From contig UQYH01000057.1 of the NCBI GenBank assembly GCA_900545185.1, positions 1-14,641 on the forward strand: DNA of 14,641 nucleotides, given 5' to 3'. This document shows, in pieces, positions 1 through 6,250 of the stretch (position 1 is the stretch's first letter; every line of letters begins with the position of its first letter). The notes under the pieces were generated by a model. It did no database searches. It saw only the letters and a list, made by a program, of their open reading frames with translations, and had not been told where the DNA came from. A program made the position numbers and the translations under genes. Source of the DNA: an uncultured Eubacteriales bacterium (GTDB taxonomy: Bacteria > Bacillota > Clostridia > UBA1381 > UBA9506).

Positions 1-98
1 AATCAGACAGATAAAATCAATAGTTAAATTGAATAAACTGACATTTTTTTCACAACTTATTTCAAGCAATTTTTCAAACAAGGGCGTAAAGGCGTTTT

Positions 99-611
99 TT
101 ACAGAAAAATATGGGCAAACTCCTTGGGGGAAAGGGAAAGAATTAAGCCGAGAGACACAAAAGCAAGCACGGTTTGCGGTTCCTCCGGCATATCGGGCGG
201 CAGCACGACAGAAAACTCCTGTGGCTCTATCACGCGGCCTTTTAAGGTAATGAGTGACCGCTGCACGCAGCAAAAAAGCTCACCGTGCTCCGGCTCGGAT
301 CGGATACTGGAGGCGGTTACGGTTGCCAGCGGATTTAAGCCGTAGGTGACAATTAACGAGCGTGTATCGGCAAGGGGTGTTTTTTTATCGGCGTTTAAAA
401 CCGTTACATAATCGGCGCGGCACGGCGGCAAAGCATCGGGATCGTGCACTAAAAGAACATCGCGGCTGGCATCCGATTCGGGCGGCAAAAAAATATAATC
501 CCGATCGGTTCTGCGTATGTTTTTGCAAAAGCTAAGCCCCTTTTTTTGCATGGCGGTCTCTGTTAAAACAGCGATGGCATCGCCCTTTTCCGCAATGGAT
601 AAGGTAATCAC
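99..611 (-). CDS. Small Mur ligase-like protein, function unknown
   Basis: A 170-residue protein starting at GTG 611. That start was chosen because GGAGGT (620-625) lies 8 bases upstream; an in-frame GTG at 629 has no such site. I do not recognise a named family. The stretch around residues 85-105 (IVTYGLNPLATVTASSI), followed by a beta-rich segment and an Ala/Leu-rich helix at the end, resembles the end of the central domain of Mur ligases (MurC/E/F, FolC). In those enzymes a TFG-type motif, an 'ADV.A..I' strand and an 'ALAAIA' helix occur in that order. The P-loop (GTxGKT) and the C-terminal ligase domain are absent, so it cannot be a complete ATP-dependent ligase. There is no signal peptide or membrane segment. 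It is divergent from the SipL-like gene. It could be a non-catalytic Mur-domain protein or an unrelated clostridial family. Confidence is high that it is a gene and low on function. Confidence 0.7.
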   Translation of the reverse strand: MITLSIAEKGDAIAVLTETAMQKKGLSFCKNIRRTDRDYIFLPPESDASRDVLLVHDPDALPPCRADYVTVLNADKKTPLADTRSLIVTYGLNPLATVTASSIRSEPEHGELFCCVQRSLITLKGRVIEPQEFSVVLPPDMPEEPQTVLAFVSLGLILSLSPKEFAHIFL

Positions 612-619
612 GTGCAAAC

Positions 620-625
620 ACCTCC
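620..625 (-). promoter_or_regulatory. Ribosome binding site deciding the GTG start at 611
   Basis: GGAGGT on the minus strand, 8 bases from GTG 611. It overlaps the codons that would follow an upstream GTG at 629, so that longer start is unlikely. Confidence 0.75.
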
Positions 626-665
626 GCACTTATTGTAACTCAAATTAAGTAATTTATGCGATGCG

Positions 666-694
666 TCATAAATGATGAAAAAACCGCATACACT
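666..694 (+). promoter_or_regulatory. Sigma-E-like (mother-cell) promoter of the SipL-like gene
   Basis: TCATAAA (666-672), a 14-base spacer and CATACACT (687-694). The Bacillus subtilis sigma-E consensus is roughly kmATATT, 14-15 bases, CATACAnT. The -10 fits fully and the -35 fits at its ATA core. The predicted start near 701 gives a leader of about 40 bases to ATG 743. The sipL gene of Clostridioides difficile is sigma-E dependent, which agrees with this site. No good sigma-A promoter competes here. Confidence 0.65.
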
Positions 695-727
695 GGAACA
701 AAAAGGGAAAGTTTGATGATTATCATG

Positions 728-734
728 AAGGAGG
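728..734 (+). promoter_or_regulatory. Ribosome binding site deciding the start at 743
   Basis: AAGGAGG, 8 bases before ATG 743. It excludes the upstream in-frame ATG at 656, which has no ribosome binding site and lies upstream of the predicted transcription start. Confidence 0.85.
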
Positions 735-742
735 AACAGAAC

Positions 743-2293
743 ATGCAGATAGATTTTAAAAAAGAGACGCTGCATTTAAGCGAGATGAAATGGAATCAGT
801 CGGCAACGCTTTTGGCAGAGGGCGACGTGATTGTGCCGGACGTAAAGCCGGATATCCGCGAAATCTTGCTGACGGAGGCAAGCGCCCACATAACAAGCCG
901 TGACCAAAGCGAGGGCAAATTGAATGTGGCAGGCACGGTCTTAGTGCGCATTTTATACATACCGGACGAGGATGCGTCCGTGCCGAAGAGCATGGAAGCC
1001 AAGTTTGACTTTAAGGATAGTTTTGATATGCCGGTCGATGAGGCGCTTGACTGTAATGTAAAATGCAGCACCGAGCATATTGAATTTTCGATGATTAATT
1101 CACGTAAGTTAAATGTTAAGGTTGTGGTAGCGGTCAGCTGCCGCGGCTATAGCAAGCGCGATTTGGAGCTGGCGGCAGACGCCGCGGACAGCAATGTTTT
1201 AAAGGTGCGCAAAAAACCGTTCGGTGCCTATCAGGTGGTGGCAGATACAAGCCGAGAGTTTGTCATTACCGAATCGCTTGAAGTGCCTTCGGCAAAACCG
1301 GATATTGACGAAGTGATTAAGCTGGATGCACGTGCGGTAAAGGGCGACTGCAAAATTATGTCCGGCAAAATTCTTTTAAAAGGCACGCTGATGATGAACA
1401 CGCTGTATGCCGGATTGGATGCGGAAGGCGGCATAGAGTGCATGGAGCACGAGCTTGCCTTTAGTGAAATGGCGGATATTGAAGGGCTGGGGGACGATTG
1501 CCTTTGCAACGTGACATACGAGGTTAAAAACGTCTATTGGACGGTGAAAGAGGATGTAAACGGCGATGCGCGCATTGTCTCGCTGGATATTGTATTGCGC
1601 GCCGACATCACCGCATCGCGCACGGTGGAAGGTGAAGTGATTGACGATTGCTACAGCACGGCCGGCACGGCCGATATTAAAAGCGAACGGGTTCGGCTGG
1701 ATGAACTGCTTTCGGAGGGCGTGAGCCACGAAAGCATTAAGGAAATTGTTGAAATTCCCGAAGGGCTGCCGCCTGCCAATGTGATCTACAGCTTGGAATG
1801 TAAGCCTAAGGTACAGGAAATTGCCATTGCAGATGAAAAGGTTATGATAAAAGGCAAGCTGATTGCATTTGTGCTGTATGGCAGCACGGAAGGCGAAAAC
1901 GCCATGTACAGCCTGGTACGGGAATTTGAGTTTGAGCACAGTGTAGCCGTGGACGGCATTGACGAAACGGCGTTTTGCGAATGCGGTGTTACCGAGCAGG
2001 GGAGCAGCTTCACCTTAAATGCAGCATCGGAAATAGAACTGCGCAGCATATTGGAATTTTACATCCGCGCCCTTAAGAAAAACGAGATTGATGTGATTTC
2101 CGGCTGTGAGGTGGATGAAGAAGCCGCGGAAGCAAAACAGCACGGCATGATTATTTACTTTGTGCAAAGCGGCGATACGGTATGGGATATTGCAAAACGC
2201 TACAGAACCGACTGCGAAAAAATTATCGCTTTAAACAAGCTGGATAACACGCGCCTTTTGGCCGGGCAAAAGATTTTAATTCCCGGTATGTAA
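743..2293 (+). CDS. sipL: SPOCS (DUF3794) and LysM spore morphogenesis protein, SipL-like
   Basis: A 516-residue protein. It has repeated SPOCS/DUF3794 domains at roughly residues 30-115, 180-265 and 345-440; the signature VPDVKPDI near residue 31 recurs as VPSAKPDI near 181. A C-terminal LysM domain occupies about 470-514 (YFVQSGDTVWDIAKRY through ILIPGM). There is no signal peptide, so it should act in the mother-cell cytoplasm. In C. difficile, SipL has this architecture and similar length; its LysM domain binds SpoIVA, and together they tether the coat to the forespore membrane. That role is inferred here from architecture and from the sigma-E-like promoter at 666-694. The gene stands alone, divergent from a Mur ligase-like gene and convergent with an NlpC/P60 gene, with which it shares a terminator. 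Other clostridial SPOCS-LysM paralogues exist, so the symbol is probable rather than certain. Confidence 0.85.
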   Translation: MQIDFKKETLHLSEMKWNQSATLLAEGDVIVPDVKPDIREILLTEASAHITSRDQSEGKLNVAGTVLVRILYIPDEDASVPKSMEAKFDFKDSFDMPVDEALDCNVKCSTEHIEFSMINSRKLNVKVVVAVSCRGYSKRDLELAADAADSNVLKVRKKPFGAYQVVADTSREFVITESLEVPSAKPDIDEVIKLDARAVKGDCKIMSGKILLKGTLMMNTLYAGLDAEGGIECMEHELAFSEMADIEGLGDDCLCNVTYEVKNVYWTVKEDVNGDARIVSLDIVLRADITASRTVEGEVIDDCYSTAGTADIKSERVRLDELLSEGVSHESIKEIVEIPEGLPPANVIYSLECKPKVQEIAIADEKVMIKGKLIAFVLYGSTEGENAMYSLVREFEFEHSVAVDGIDETAFCECGVTEQGSSFTLNAASEIELRSILEFYIRALKKNEIDVISGCEVDEEAAEAKQHGMIIYFVQSGDTVWDIAKRYRTDCEKIIALNKLDNTRLLAGQKILIPGM

Positions 2294-2343
2294 GGCCGTG
2301 GGCGGATAGGCATAGGGGGTTTGACTCTCTAATGCCTAGAACG

Positions 2344-2397
2344 AAAAAAGCGGACGGGTGGCTCGGCCATCCGTCCGTTATCTGCATTTTTTTATGT
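2344..2397. terminator. Bidirectional intrinsic terminator between sipL-like and NlpC/P60 genes
   Basis: An 11-bp GC-rich stem, 2351-2361 with 2367-2377 and one G-U pair, has a 5-base loop. On the minus strand it runs directly into a T-run (complement of 2344-2349), an ideal terminator for the NlpC/P60 gene. On the plus strand a run of seven Ts (2387-2393) follows after about nine bases, so termination there is probably weaker. Confidence 0.8.
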
Positions 2398-2402
2398 AAA
2401 GC

Positions 2403-3086
2403 TTAGTGAATAATTCTTCTGGCTGCGTAATATACGTCGTTATAATAACCGGTTGTAATGCTTGTATATTTCACAACATCACCGGTTTGCGGTGCATGAA
2501 TCATCATGCCGTCTCCTGCGTAAATACCAACATGGTGTACGGTACTGTTACCGGCGCGCTTGAACATAACCAAATCACCGGGGCGCAGTTCGCTTTTGTT
2601 GACGGGAACACCGTTATTTAACTGGTCGTTTGCTACACGATTAATGTTGTAGCCCAACTGACGGTATACAAAAGAAGTAAAACCGGAGCAGTCAAAACCC
2701 GATGGGCTGGAGCCGCCGTACGAATACGGAGTGCCTAAATACTGCTTGGCAACCTGCAGAACACGGTTACCGCCGGAAAAACTGCCGCGTGATGCAACAT
2801 CCTGCGGACGGGTGCTGACATAGTCGGCACAGATATAAGCGTAATTGCCGCCGCCGGTTCCGATTTTGAACCAATTGCCGGTTCTTTCAAACACATCCAG
2901 CGTAACGCCTGCATTTAAAACCGATAAAATTTCGGTACCCGTCCCGGCACCGGAACGAACGTTAACCGAATTGCCGACAACAATACCAACACAAGGAAAA
3001 GATTCCGCACTGACGGAAAACAATGTTAAGCTTGATAAAAGCGCTGCTAAAACAGCGACAACGGCCAATTTCTTTTGTAAAAACAT
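2403..3086 (-). CDS. Secreted SH3b-NlpC/P60 cell-wall endopeptidase
   Basis: A 227-residue exported protein. Residues 1-27 form a signal peptide: KK, a hydrophobic core, then likely cleavage after SVSA. A bacterial SH3 domain follows at about 33-92 (NSVNVRSGAGTGTEILSVL, then NWFKI). An NlpC/P60 domain occupies about 105-227. The catalytic triad is visible: Cys133 in FDCSGF, His185 in HHVGIY and His197 in MIHAP. Family members cleave the gamma-D-Glu to diamino-acid bond of peptidoglycan stem peptides, while the SH3 domain binds the wall. GGAGGT at 3098-3103 precedes ATG 3086. A consensus sigma-A promoter (3135-3163) suggests vegetative expression, for growth or cell separation rather than only sporulation. 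It is a single-gene unit. Its length is short for the family because there is one SH3 domain and no linker repeats. Confidence 0.92.
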   Translation of the reverse strand: MFLQKKLAVVAVLAALLSSLTLFSVSAESFPCVGIVVGNSVNVRSGAGTGTEILSVLNAGVTLDVFERTGNWFKIGTGGGNYAYICADYVSTRPQDVASRGSFSGGNRVLQVAKQYLGTPYSYGGSSPSGFDCSGFTSFVYRQLGYNINRVANDQLNNGVPVNKSELRPGDLVMFKRAGNSTVHHVGIYAGDGMMIHAPQTGDVVKYTSITTGYYNDVYYAARRIIH

Positions 3087-3134
3087 TTTTCTTATGTACC
3101 TCCGTAAACTTATTACGAATTTGTTACAAAAGTT

Positions 3135-3163
3135 ATTATACAGGAATTTCGATGATTTGTCAA
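3135..3163 (-). promoter_or_regulatory. Consensus sigma-A promoter of the NlpC/P60 gene
   Basis: On the minus strand, TTGACA (3158-3163), a 17-base spacer and TATAAT (3135-3140): a perfect match in sequence and spacing, in an AT-rich region. The predicted start near 3128 gives a leader of about 40 bases. Confidence 0.9.
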
Positions 3164-3255
3164 CAGTTTTTAAAACTTTTTTAACAATTTTGTATTAAAT
3201 TCATAATTTATTCAAATTTTTATCGAATTATTTCCTAATAAAAGCAGGTGAATAT

Positions 3256-3284
3256 TTGAAAAAACAAAGGAGATGTGGTACAAT
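3256..3284 (+). promoter_or_regulatory. Orphan sigma-A-like promoter reading toward the Cys-rich gene in antisense
   Basis: TTGAAA (3256-3261), a 17-base spacer and TACAAT (3279-3284) on the plus strand. No plus-strand gene with a ribosome binding site follows; the next coding sequence lies on the opposite strand (3377-3694). It may make an antisense or small RNA, or be a chance match in AT-rich DNA. Confidence 0.4.
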
Positions 3285-3299
3285 ATACGTGTGTACCTG

Positions 3300-3332
3300 A
3301 AAAAAGTGGCGGATGCCGGTAAAGGCATCCGC
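3300..3332 (-). terminator. Intrinsic terminator of the Ala/Cys-rich protein gene
   Basis: A perfect 9-bp stem (3309-3317 with 3324-3332, loop 3318-3323) is followed on the minus strand, three bases later, by six Ts (complement of 3300-3305). It lies about 45 bases after the stop of the Cys-rich gene. On the plus strand no T-run follows. Confidence 0.8.
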
Positions 3333-3376
3333 TTGATGGTGCATGAAATAAAGTTGCATCCGGTCCGTTTTGCAGG

Positions 3377-3694
3377 TTAGCCGCGGCAACCGCAGGAGCT
3401 GCGCCCGAAGTCGGTAGAAAGACTGTTGCAGCCGGTCTGAGAAGCATCTTCAATCAGGCAGCGTACTTTTTCCAAAGCAGCTTCGGCACATTCGGCAGCC
3501 GAATGAGCGGCGGAGGCAGCGTTTTCGGCGCGGCAGGCAGCCTGCTCGGCGGCACGAGCCATCTCGGCGGCTCTGCAGCCGGCCGTTTCGGCCGCACGGG
3601 CACATTCGCAGGCACGTGCTGCGGCAGCTTCTGCTTCACGCAGTGCGCATTGCAGTGCGCGGTTGTCTAACGTAGAATGACAGCGATTACACAT
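3377..3694 (-). CDS. Ala/Cys-rich heptad-repeat protein, candidate spore coat component
   Basis: A 105-residue protein of no family I recognise. It has 12 cysteines (residues 2, 5, 16, 29, 31, 40, 54, 69, 79, 89, 101, 103), with CxxC at the N-terminus and CxC at the C-terminus. Residues 32-80 form near-perfect heptads such as ARAAETA, GCRAAEM, ARAAEQA and ACRAENA, with Ala in most positions and Glu at position 5, predicting a long Ala-packed helix. There is no signal peptide or membrane segment. ATG 3694 has GGGAGGT (3703-3709) at 8 bases. Its promoter (3745-3772) resembles sigma-K, the late mother-cell factor, and a strong terminator follows, so it is a complete single-gene unit. Small Cys-rich proteins made under sigma-K are typical cross-linked coat or crust proteins. 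This role is inferred; a metal-binding protein is an alternative. Confidence 0.75.
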   Translation of the reverse strand: MCNRCHSTLDNRALQCALREAEAAAARACECARAAETAGCRAAEMARAAEQAACRAENAASAAHSAAECAEAALEKVRCLIEDASQTGCNSLSTDFGRSSCGCRG

Positions 3695-3721
3695 AGGGGT
3701 TTACCTCCCGAAAAAAATTTT

Positions 3722-3741
3722 TTGAGGATTTTGTTCCTCAA
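3722..3741 (-). other. 5' leader hairpin of the Cys-rich protein mRNA
   Basis: TTGAGGA (3722-3728) pairs with TCCTCAA (3735-3741), a 7-bp stem with a 6-base loop. It falls at the predicted 5' end of the transcript from the sigma-K-like promoter and may stabilise the mRNA. The following A/T run makes terminator function unlikely because Ts do not directly follow the stem on the minus strand. Confidence 0.5.
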
Positions 3742-3744
3742 TTC

Positions 3745-3772
3745 TACTATATGAAAAAAACGGAAAATAGTG
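3745..3772 (-). promoter_or_regulatory. Sigma-K-like promoter of the Ala/Cys-rich protein gene
   Basis: On the minus strand: CAC (3770-3772), 16 bases counted from the AC, then CATATAGTA (3745-3753). The B. subtilis sigma-K consensus is AC, about 16 bases, CATAnnnTA; the -10 matches at every fixed position. Sigma-E uses a related -10, but an ATA-type -35 at 14-15 bases is not seen, so sigma-K fits better. Confidence 0.6.
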
Positions 3773-3826
3773 CAAATTTTGTCGAAAAACAATAGCAAAT
3801 ACTGTTAAAGAAAGGAGGCAGTCGGC

Positions 3827-4546
3827 ATGGAACAGCAATTGAATCGGCGCCGCAGGGGCGATGTGCGCGGCAAGCGTCGCGGCCGCCGCAGAACGCATCT
3901 CGGCGGCAAACGGGGCGGTGTTGGCGGCAGACAGATCCATCGCGGTGCAAAACGCGGCCGCGTGGCGATGGTTCTGTTTTTCATTGCGGCGGCTCTTCTT
4001 TTTTATTTGCATCCGTTTCGCGACAGCGCGGTTATAAGTAATTTGGACGCGCCGTACCAAATTGCCTATAACCGAACGGCAAAATCCAGAACCAAAGAGG
4101 ACGTTTGCTATATTGTTGTGCACGATACGGCCAACAAAAGCCGCGGTGCGGATGCCATGCGGCATTATGCATTTTTTAATCGTGAAAATCAAGCCTCCAG
4201 CGCCGATTTTTTTGTGGATGATACGCAAATTTTACAGGTTAACGACTATTTTACCTATTACACCTGGCATTGCGGAGACGGTAAGGGCACACGTGATATT
4301 ACCAATCAAAACAGCATAGGCGTTGAAATTTGCGTGAATCGGGACGGCAATTATCGCAAAGCGCTGGAAAACGCCGAACAATTGGTTGCACGGCTGATGG
4401 CAGAGCTGGATATTGACGCTTCGCATGTTGTGCGGCATTACGATGCCAGTGGCAAAAACTGTCCGGCTTCTATGGAAAAGCATAACTGGCGCAAATGGGA
4501 GCAATTTAAAGAAGCGATTCAGCCACCCAAATACGAAAAACGCTAA
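3827..4546 (+). CDS. Membrane-anchored N-acetylmuramoyl-L-alanine amidase (Amidase_2/PGRP fold)
   Basis: A 239-residue protein that cuts the bond between MurNAc and L-Ala in peptidoglycan. Residues 1-46 are strongly basic with many Arg (RRRR at 7-10, RGRRR at 18-22). One membrane helix follows at about 46-61 (VAMVLFFIAAALLFYL), giving N-in/C-out topology with the enzyme outside. The Amidase_2 domain covers about 75-225: zinc ligands His99 (VVHDTANKS), His204 and Cys212 (VVRHYDASGKNCP), with Lys210 and Glu167 (SIGVEIC) at expected active-site positions. AAAGGAGG (3811-3818) lies 8 bases before ATG 3827; Met48 has no such site, so the Arg-rich tail is real. The gene is divergent from the Cys-rich protein gene. 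No clear promoter was found; TTGTCG (3779) and TACTGT (3800) are separated by only 15 bases. Timing of expression is unknown. Confidence 0.9.
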   Translation: MEQQLNRRRRGDVRGKRRGRRRTHLGGKRGGVGGRQIHRGAKRGRVAMVLFFIAAALLFYLHPFRDSAVISNLDAPYQIAYNRTAKSRTKEDVCYIVVHDTANKSRGADAMRHYAFFNRENQASSADFFVDDTQILQVNDYFTYYTWHCGDGKGTRDITNQNSIGVEICVNRDGNYRKALENAEQLVARLMAELDIDASHVVRHYDASGKNCPASMEKHNWRKWEQFKEAIQPPKYEKR

Positions 4547-4623
4547 ACCGCAAAAAATCATGTACGAATTTTGCTGATTTGCCGAAATAGGCGGCGTTTT
4601 GCGGCTTTGTTATGAATTTAGGC

Positions 4624-4653
4624 TTGCATTTTTGATAGACTGTGTGATATGAT
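4624..4653 (+). promoter_or_regulatory. Promoter of the metF operon (extended -10)
   Basis: TTGCAT (4624-4629), an 18-base spacer and TATGAT (4648-4653), preceded by TGA, giving an extended -10. Transcription should start near 4660, about 30 bases before metF. That leader is too short for a SAM, cobalamin or T-box element. Confidence 0.7.
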
Positions 4654-4688
4654 AAAAACAACTTATGCTGTGTAAAAGGGTGAATGAA

Positions 4689-5573
4689 ATGAAAATTATT
4701 GATATTTTAAACAGGTGCGATTTTTCTCTTTCCTTTGAAGTGTTTCCGCCCAAAACCGATACTTCGTTTGACAGTGTACAAGCTGCCGTCCGCGAGATTG
4801 CAAAGCTGCGTCCGCCGTTTATGAGCGTGACCTACGGTGCAGGCGGCGGCAGAAGTCGCTACACGCTTGAAATTGCGGAAGAAATTAAGCAGAATTACGG
4901 CGTGGAAAGTCTTGCGCATTTAACCTGCATTTCGTCAACGCATGAGGATGTGCACAAGGAAATTGAATCCATTCAAAATGCCGGGATTGAAAACATTATG
5001 GCGCTGCGCGGTGATGTGCCACCGGGCATGGAGCAGGAGGACAGAAGCGGCTGGGCGTATCACCATGCGGTGGAATTGATTCGTGAAATTAAAGAGTTTG
5101 CACCCGACATGTGCATCGGCGGTGCGTGTTATCCCGAAGTGCATCCCGAAAGCGTGAATCAAAAAGAGGACATTCGGTATTTAAAAGAAAAGATAGAAGC
5201 CGGCTGTGATTTTTTGACAACGCAGATGTTTTTTGATAACAATCTTTTATATAACTTTTTGTATAAAATCCGCGAGGCCGGTATTACGGTGCCTGTTGTG
5301 GCCGGTATTATGCCGATTACCAATGCCAATCAGGTGGAACGCGCCGTGAAGCTTTCCGGCTCGTTTATGCCGCAGCGGTTTAAAGCCTTGGTCGATACCT
5401 TCGGGTCTGACCCGGCGGCCATGTGTGAGGCCGGGATCGCTTATGCAACCGACCAGATTATTGATTTGTTTGCCAACAATGTGACGAATGTGCATGTATA
5501 TTCAATGAATAAGCCGATGGTTGCACAAAAAATTCAAAGCAATCTTTCGGCGATATTGGGGAAAACTATATGA
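4689..5573 (+). CDS. metF: Methylenetetrahydrofolate reductase
   Basis: A 294-residue, single-domain FAD-dependent enzyme reducing 5,10-methylene-THF to 5-methyl-THF, the methyl donor for MetH encoded two genes downstream. Family motifs are in order: SFEVFPPKT (Glu17, the likely proton donor), MSVTYGAGG (46-53), ALRGD (Asp109, matching the folate-binding Asp), CYPEVHP, TTQMFFDN (Gln179) and NVHVYSMN (267-274). Length matches bacterial MetF. ATG 4689 was chosen because AAAAGGGTG lies 6 bases upstream; an in-frame ATG at 4665 would fall almost at the predicted transcription start. It is first in the operon, and its stop overlaps the next start (ATGA), implying translational coupling. The electron donor cannot be read from sequence. 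Confidence 0.96.
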   Translation: MKIIDILNRCDFSLSFEVFPPKTDTSFDSVQAAVREIAKLRPPFMSVTYGAGGGRSRYTLEIAEEIKQNYGVESLAHLTCISSTHEDVHKEIESIQNAGIENIMALRGDVPPGMEQEDRSGWAYHHAVELIREIKEFAPDMCIGGACYPEVHPESVNQKEDIRYLKEKIEAGCDFLTTQMFFDNNLLYNFLYKIREAGITVPVVAGIMPITNANQVERAVKLSGSFMPQRFKALVDTFGSDPAAMCEAGIAYATDQIIDLFANNVTNVHVYSMNKPMVAQKIQSNLSAILGKTI

Positions 5574-6250
5574 ATACCGTTTTGGTTCGCAGTTATCATG
5601 CGCCGCCGATTTCCTTTGACGAAATTTTGCGCTATATGGGTTTTCGCGCGGCCGATTCGGCTGTACAAAGGCTGGCGGAGGATGCCGCTTCGGCATGCCG
5701 CGGACAACTCAGCTACAAGGTTTGTTACGGCATTTTTCCCGTCTGTATCGATCAAGAGCGCGTACAATTTCCCTTTGCGGAGGCAAAAAGCCGTGCACTG
5801 GCCAAAAACTTATGCGGATGCAGTCAGGCCATTGTCTTTGCGGCAACGATTGGCCTATGGCCGGATCGCGCCGTACTGCGCTACGCAAGGACGGAACCTT
5901 CGAAAGCCTTAGCCGTGCAGGCTTTGGGCGCCGAGCGGATTGAAAGCCTTTGCAATGCCTTTGAAGCCGATATAAAGGCAGAGTACGAGCCGCAGGGACT
6001 GTTTATACGTCCGCGGTTCAGCCCCGGCTACGGCGATTTGGATATTGCCTTGCAGCGTGACATTTTTCGGGCGCTGGATTGCCCCAAAAAAATAGGACTG
6101 ACGCTGAACGAAAGCATGCTGATGTCACCCACAAAATCCGTGACAGCCATCATCGGGCTGGGGGCAAAGCATGCACGGCAGCAGGCCTCTCGCTGCCAAA
6201 CGTGCACACAAAAAAATTGCAGCTTCAGGAGTGAAAATCATGCAACTTAA
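5570..6250 (+). CDS. Stand-alone methionine synthase activation-domain protein
   Basis: A 226-residue protein matching the C-terminal activation domain that in E. coli MetH is fused to the enzyme. It binds SAM and supports reductive methylation when cob(II)alamin forms. The SAM-site signature is RFSPGYGD (149-156), followed by the family stretches KKIGLTLNESMLMSPTKS (173-190) and SVTAIIGLG. Its 4-base ATGA overlap with metF and 11-base overlap with metH indicate coupled expression and a partner role for the metH product, which lacks this domain. The C-terminal tail has Cys209, Cys212 and Cys217 (CxxCxxxxC then SFR), absent from the E. coli domain; it could hold a metal or Fe-S centre. I believe other clostridial homologues share such tails, but this is from memory. 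Comparable separate proteins are known, such as Thermotoga TM0269. Confidence 0.88.
   Translation: MNTVLVRSYHAPPISFDEILRYMGFRAADSAVQRLAEDAASACRGQLSYKVCYGIFPVCIDQERVQFPFAEAKSRALAKNLCGCSQAIVFAATIGLWPDRAVLRYARTEPSKALAVQALGAERIESLCNAFEADIKAEYEPQGLFIRPRFSPGYGDLDIALQRDIFRALDCPKKIGLTLNESMLMSPTKSVTAIIGLGAKHARQQASRCQTCTQKNCSFRSENHAT

Noticed and set aside
1..98. Possible terminator or gene downstream of the Mur ligase-like gene
   Set aside because: AT-rich, with T-runs but no convincing stem, and no open frame with a ribosome binding site.
656..742. Upstream extension of the SipL-like gene to ATG 656
   Set aside because: No ribosome binding site, the predicted promoter lies inside it, and AAGGAGG sits correctly before ATG 743.
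1376..1939. 187-codon open frame antisense within the SipL-like gene
   Set aside because: Composition follows the codons of the real gene on the other strand; no ribosome binding site or recognisable domain.
2307..2338. TAGGCAT/ATGCCTA inverted repeat after the SipL-like gene as a terminator
   Set aside because: Only 7 bp with an 18-base loop and no T-run; the hairpin at 2351-2377 is far better.
3701..4228. 175-codon minus-strand open frame across the amidase start
   Set aside because: It crosses the promoter and ribosome binding site of two real genes, and its residues mirror the Arg-rich coding of the amidase.
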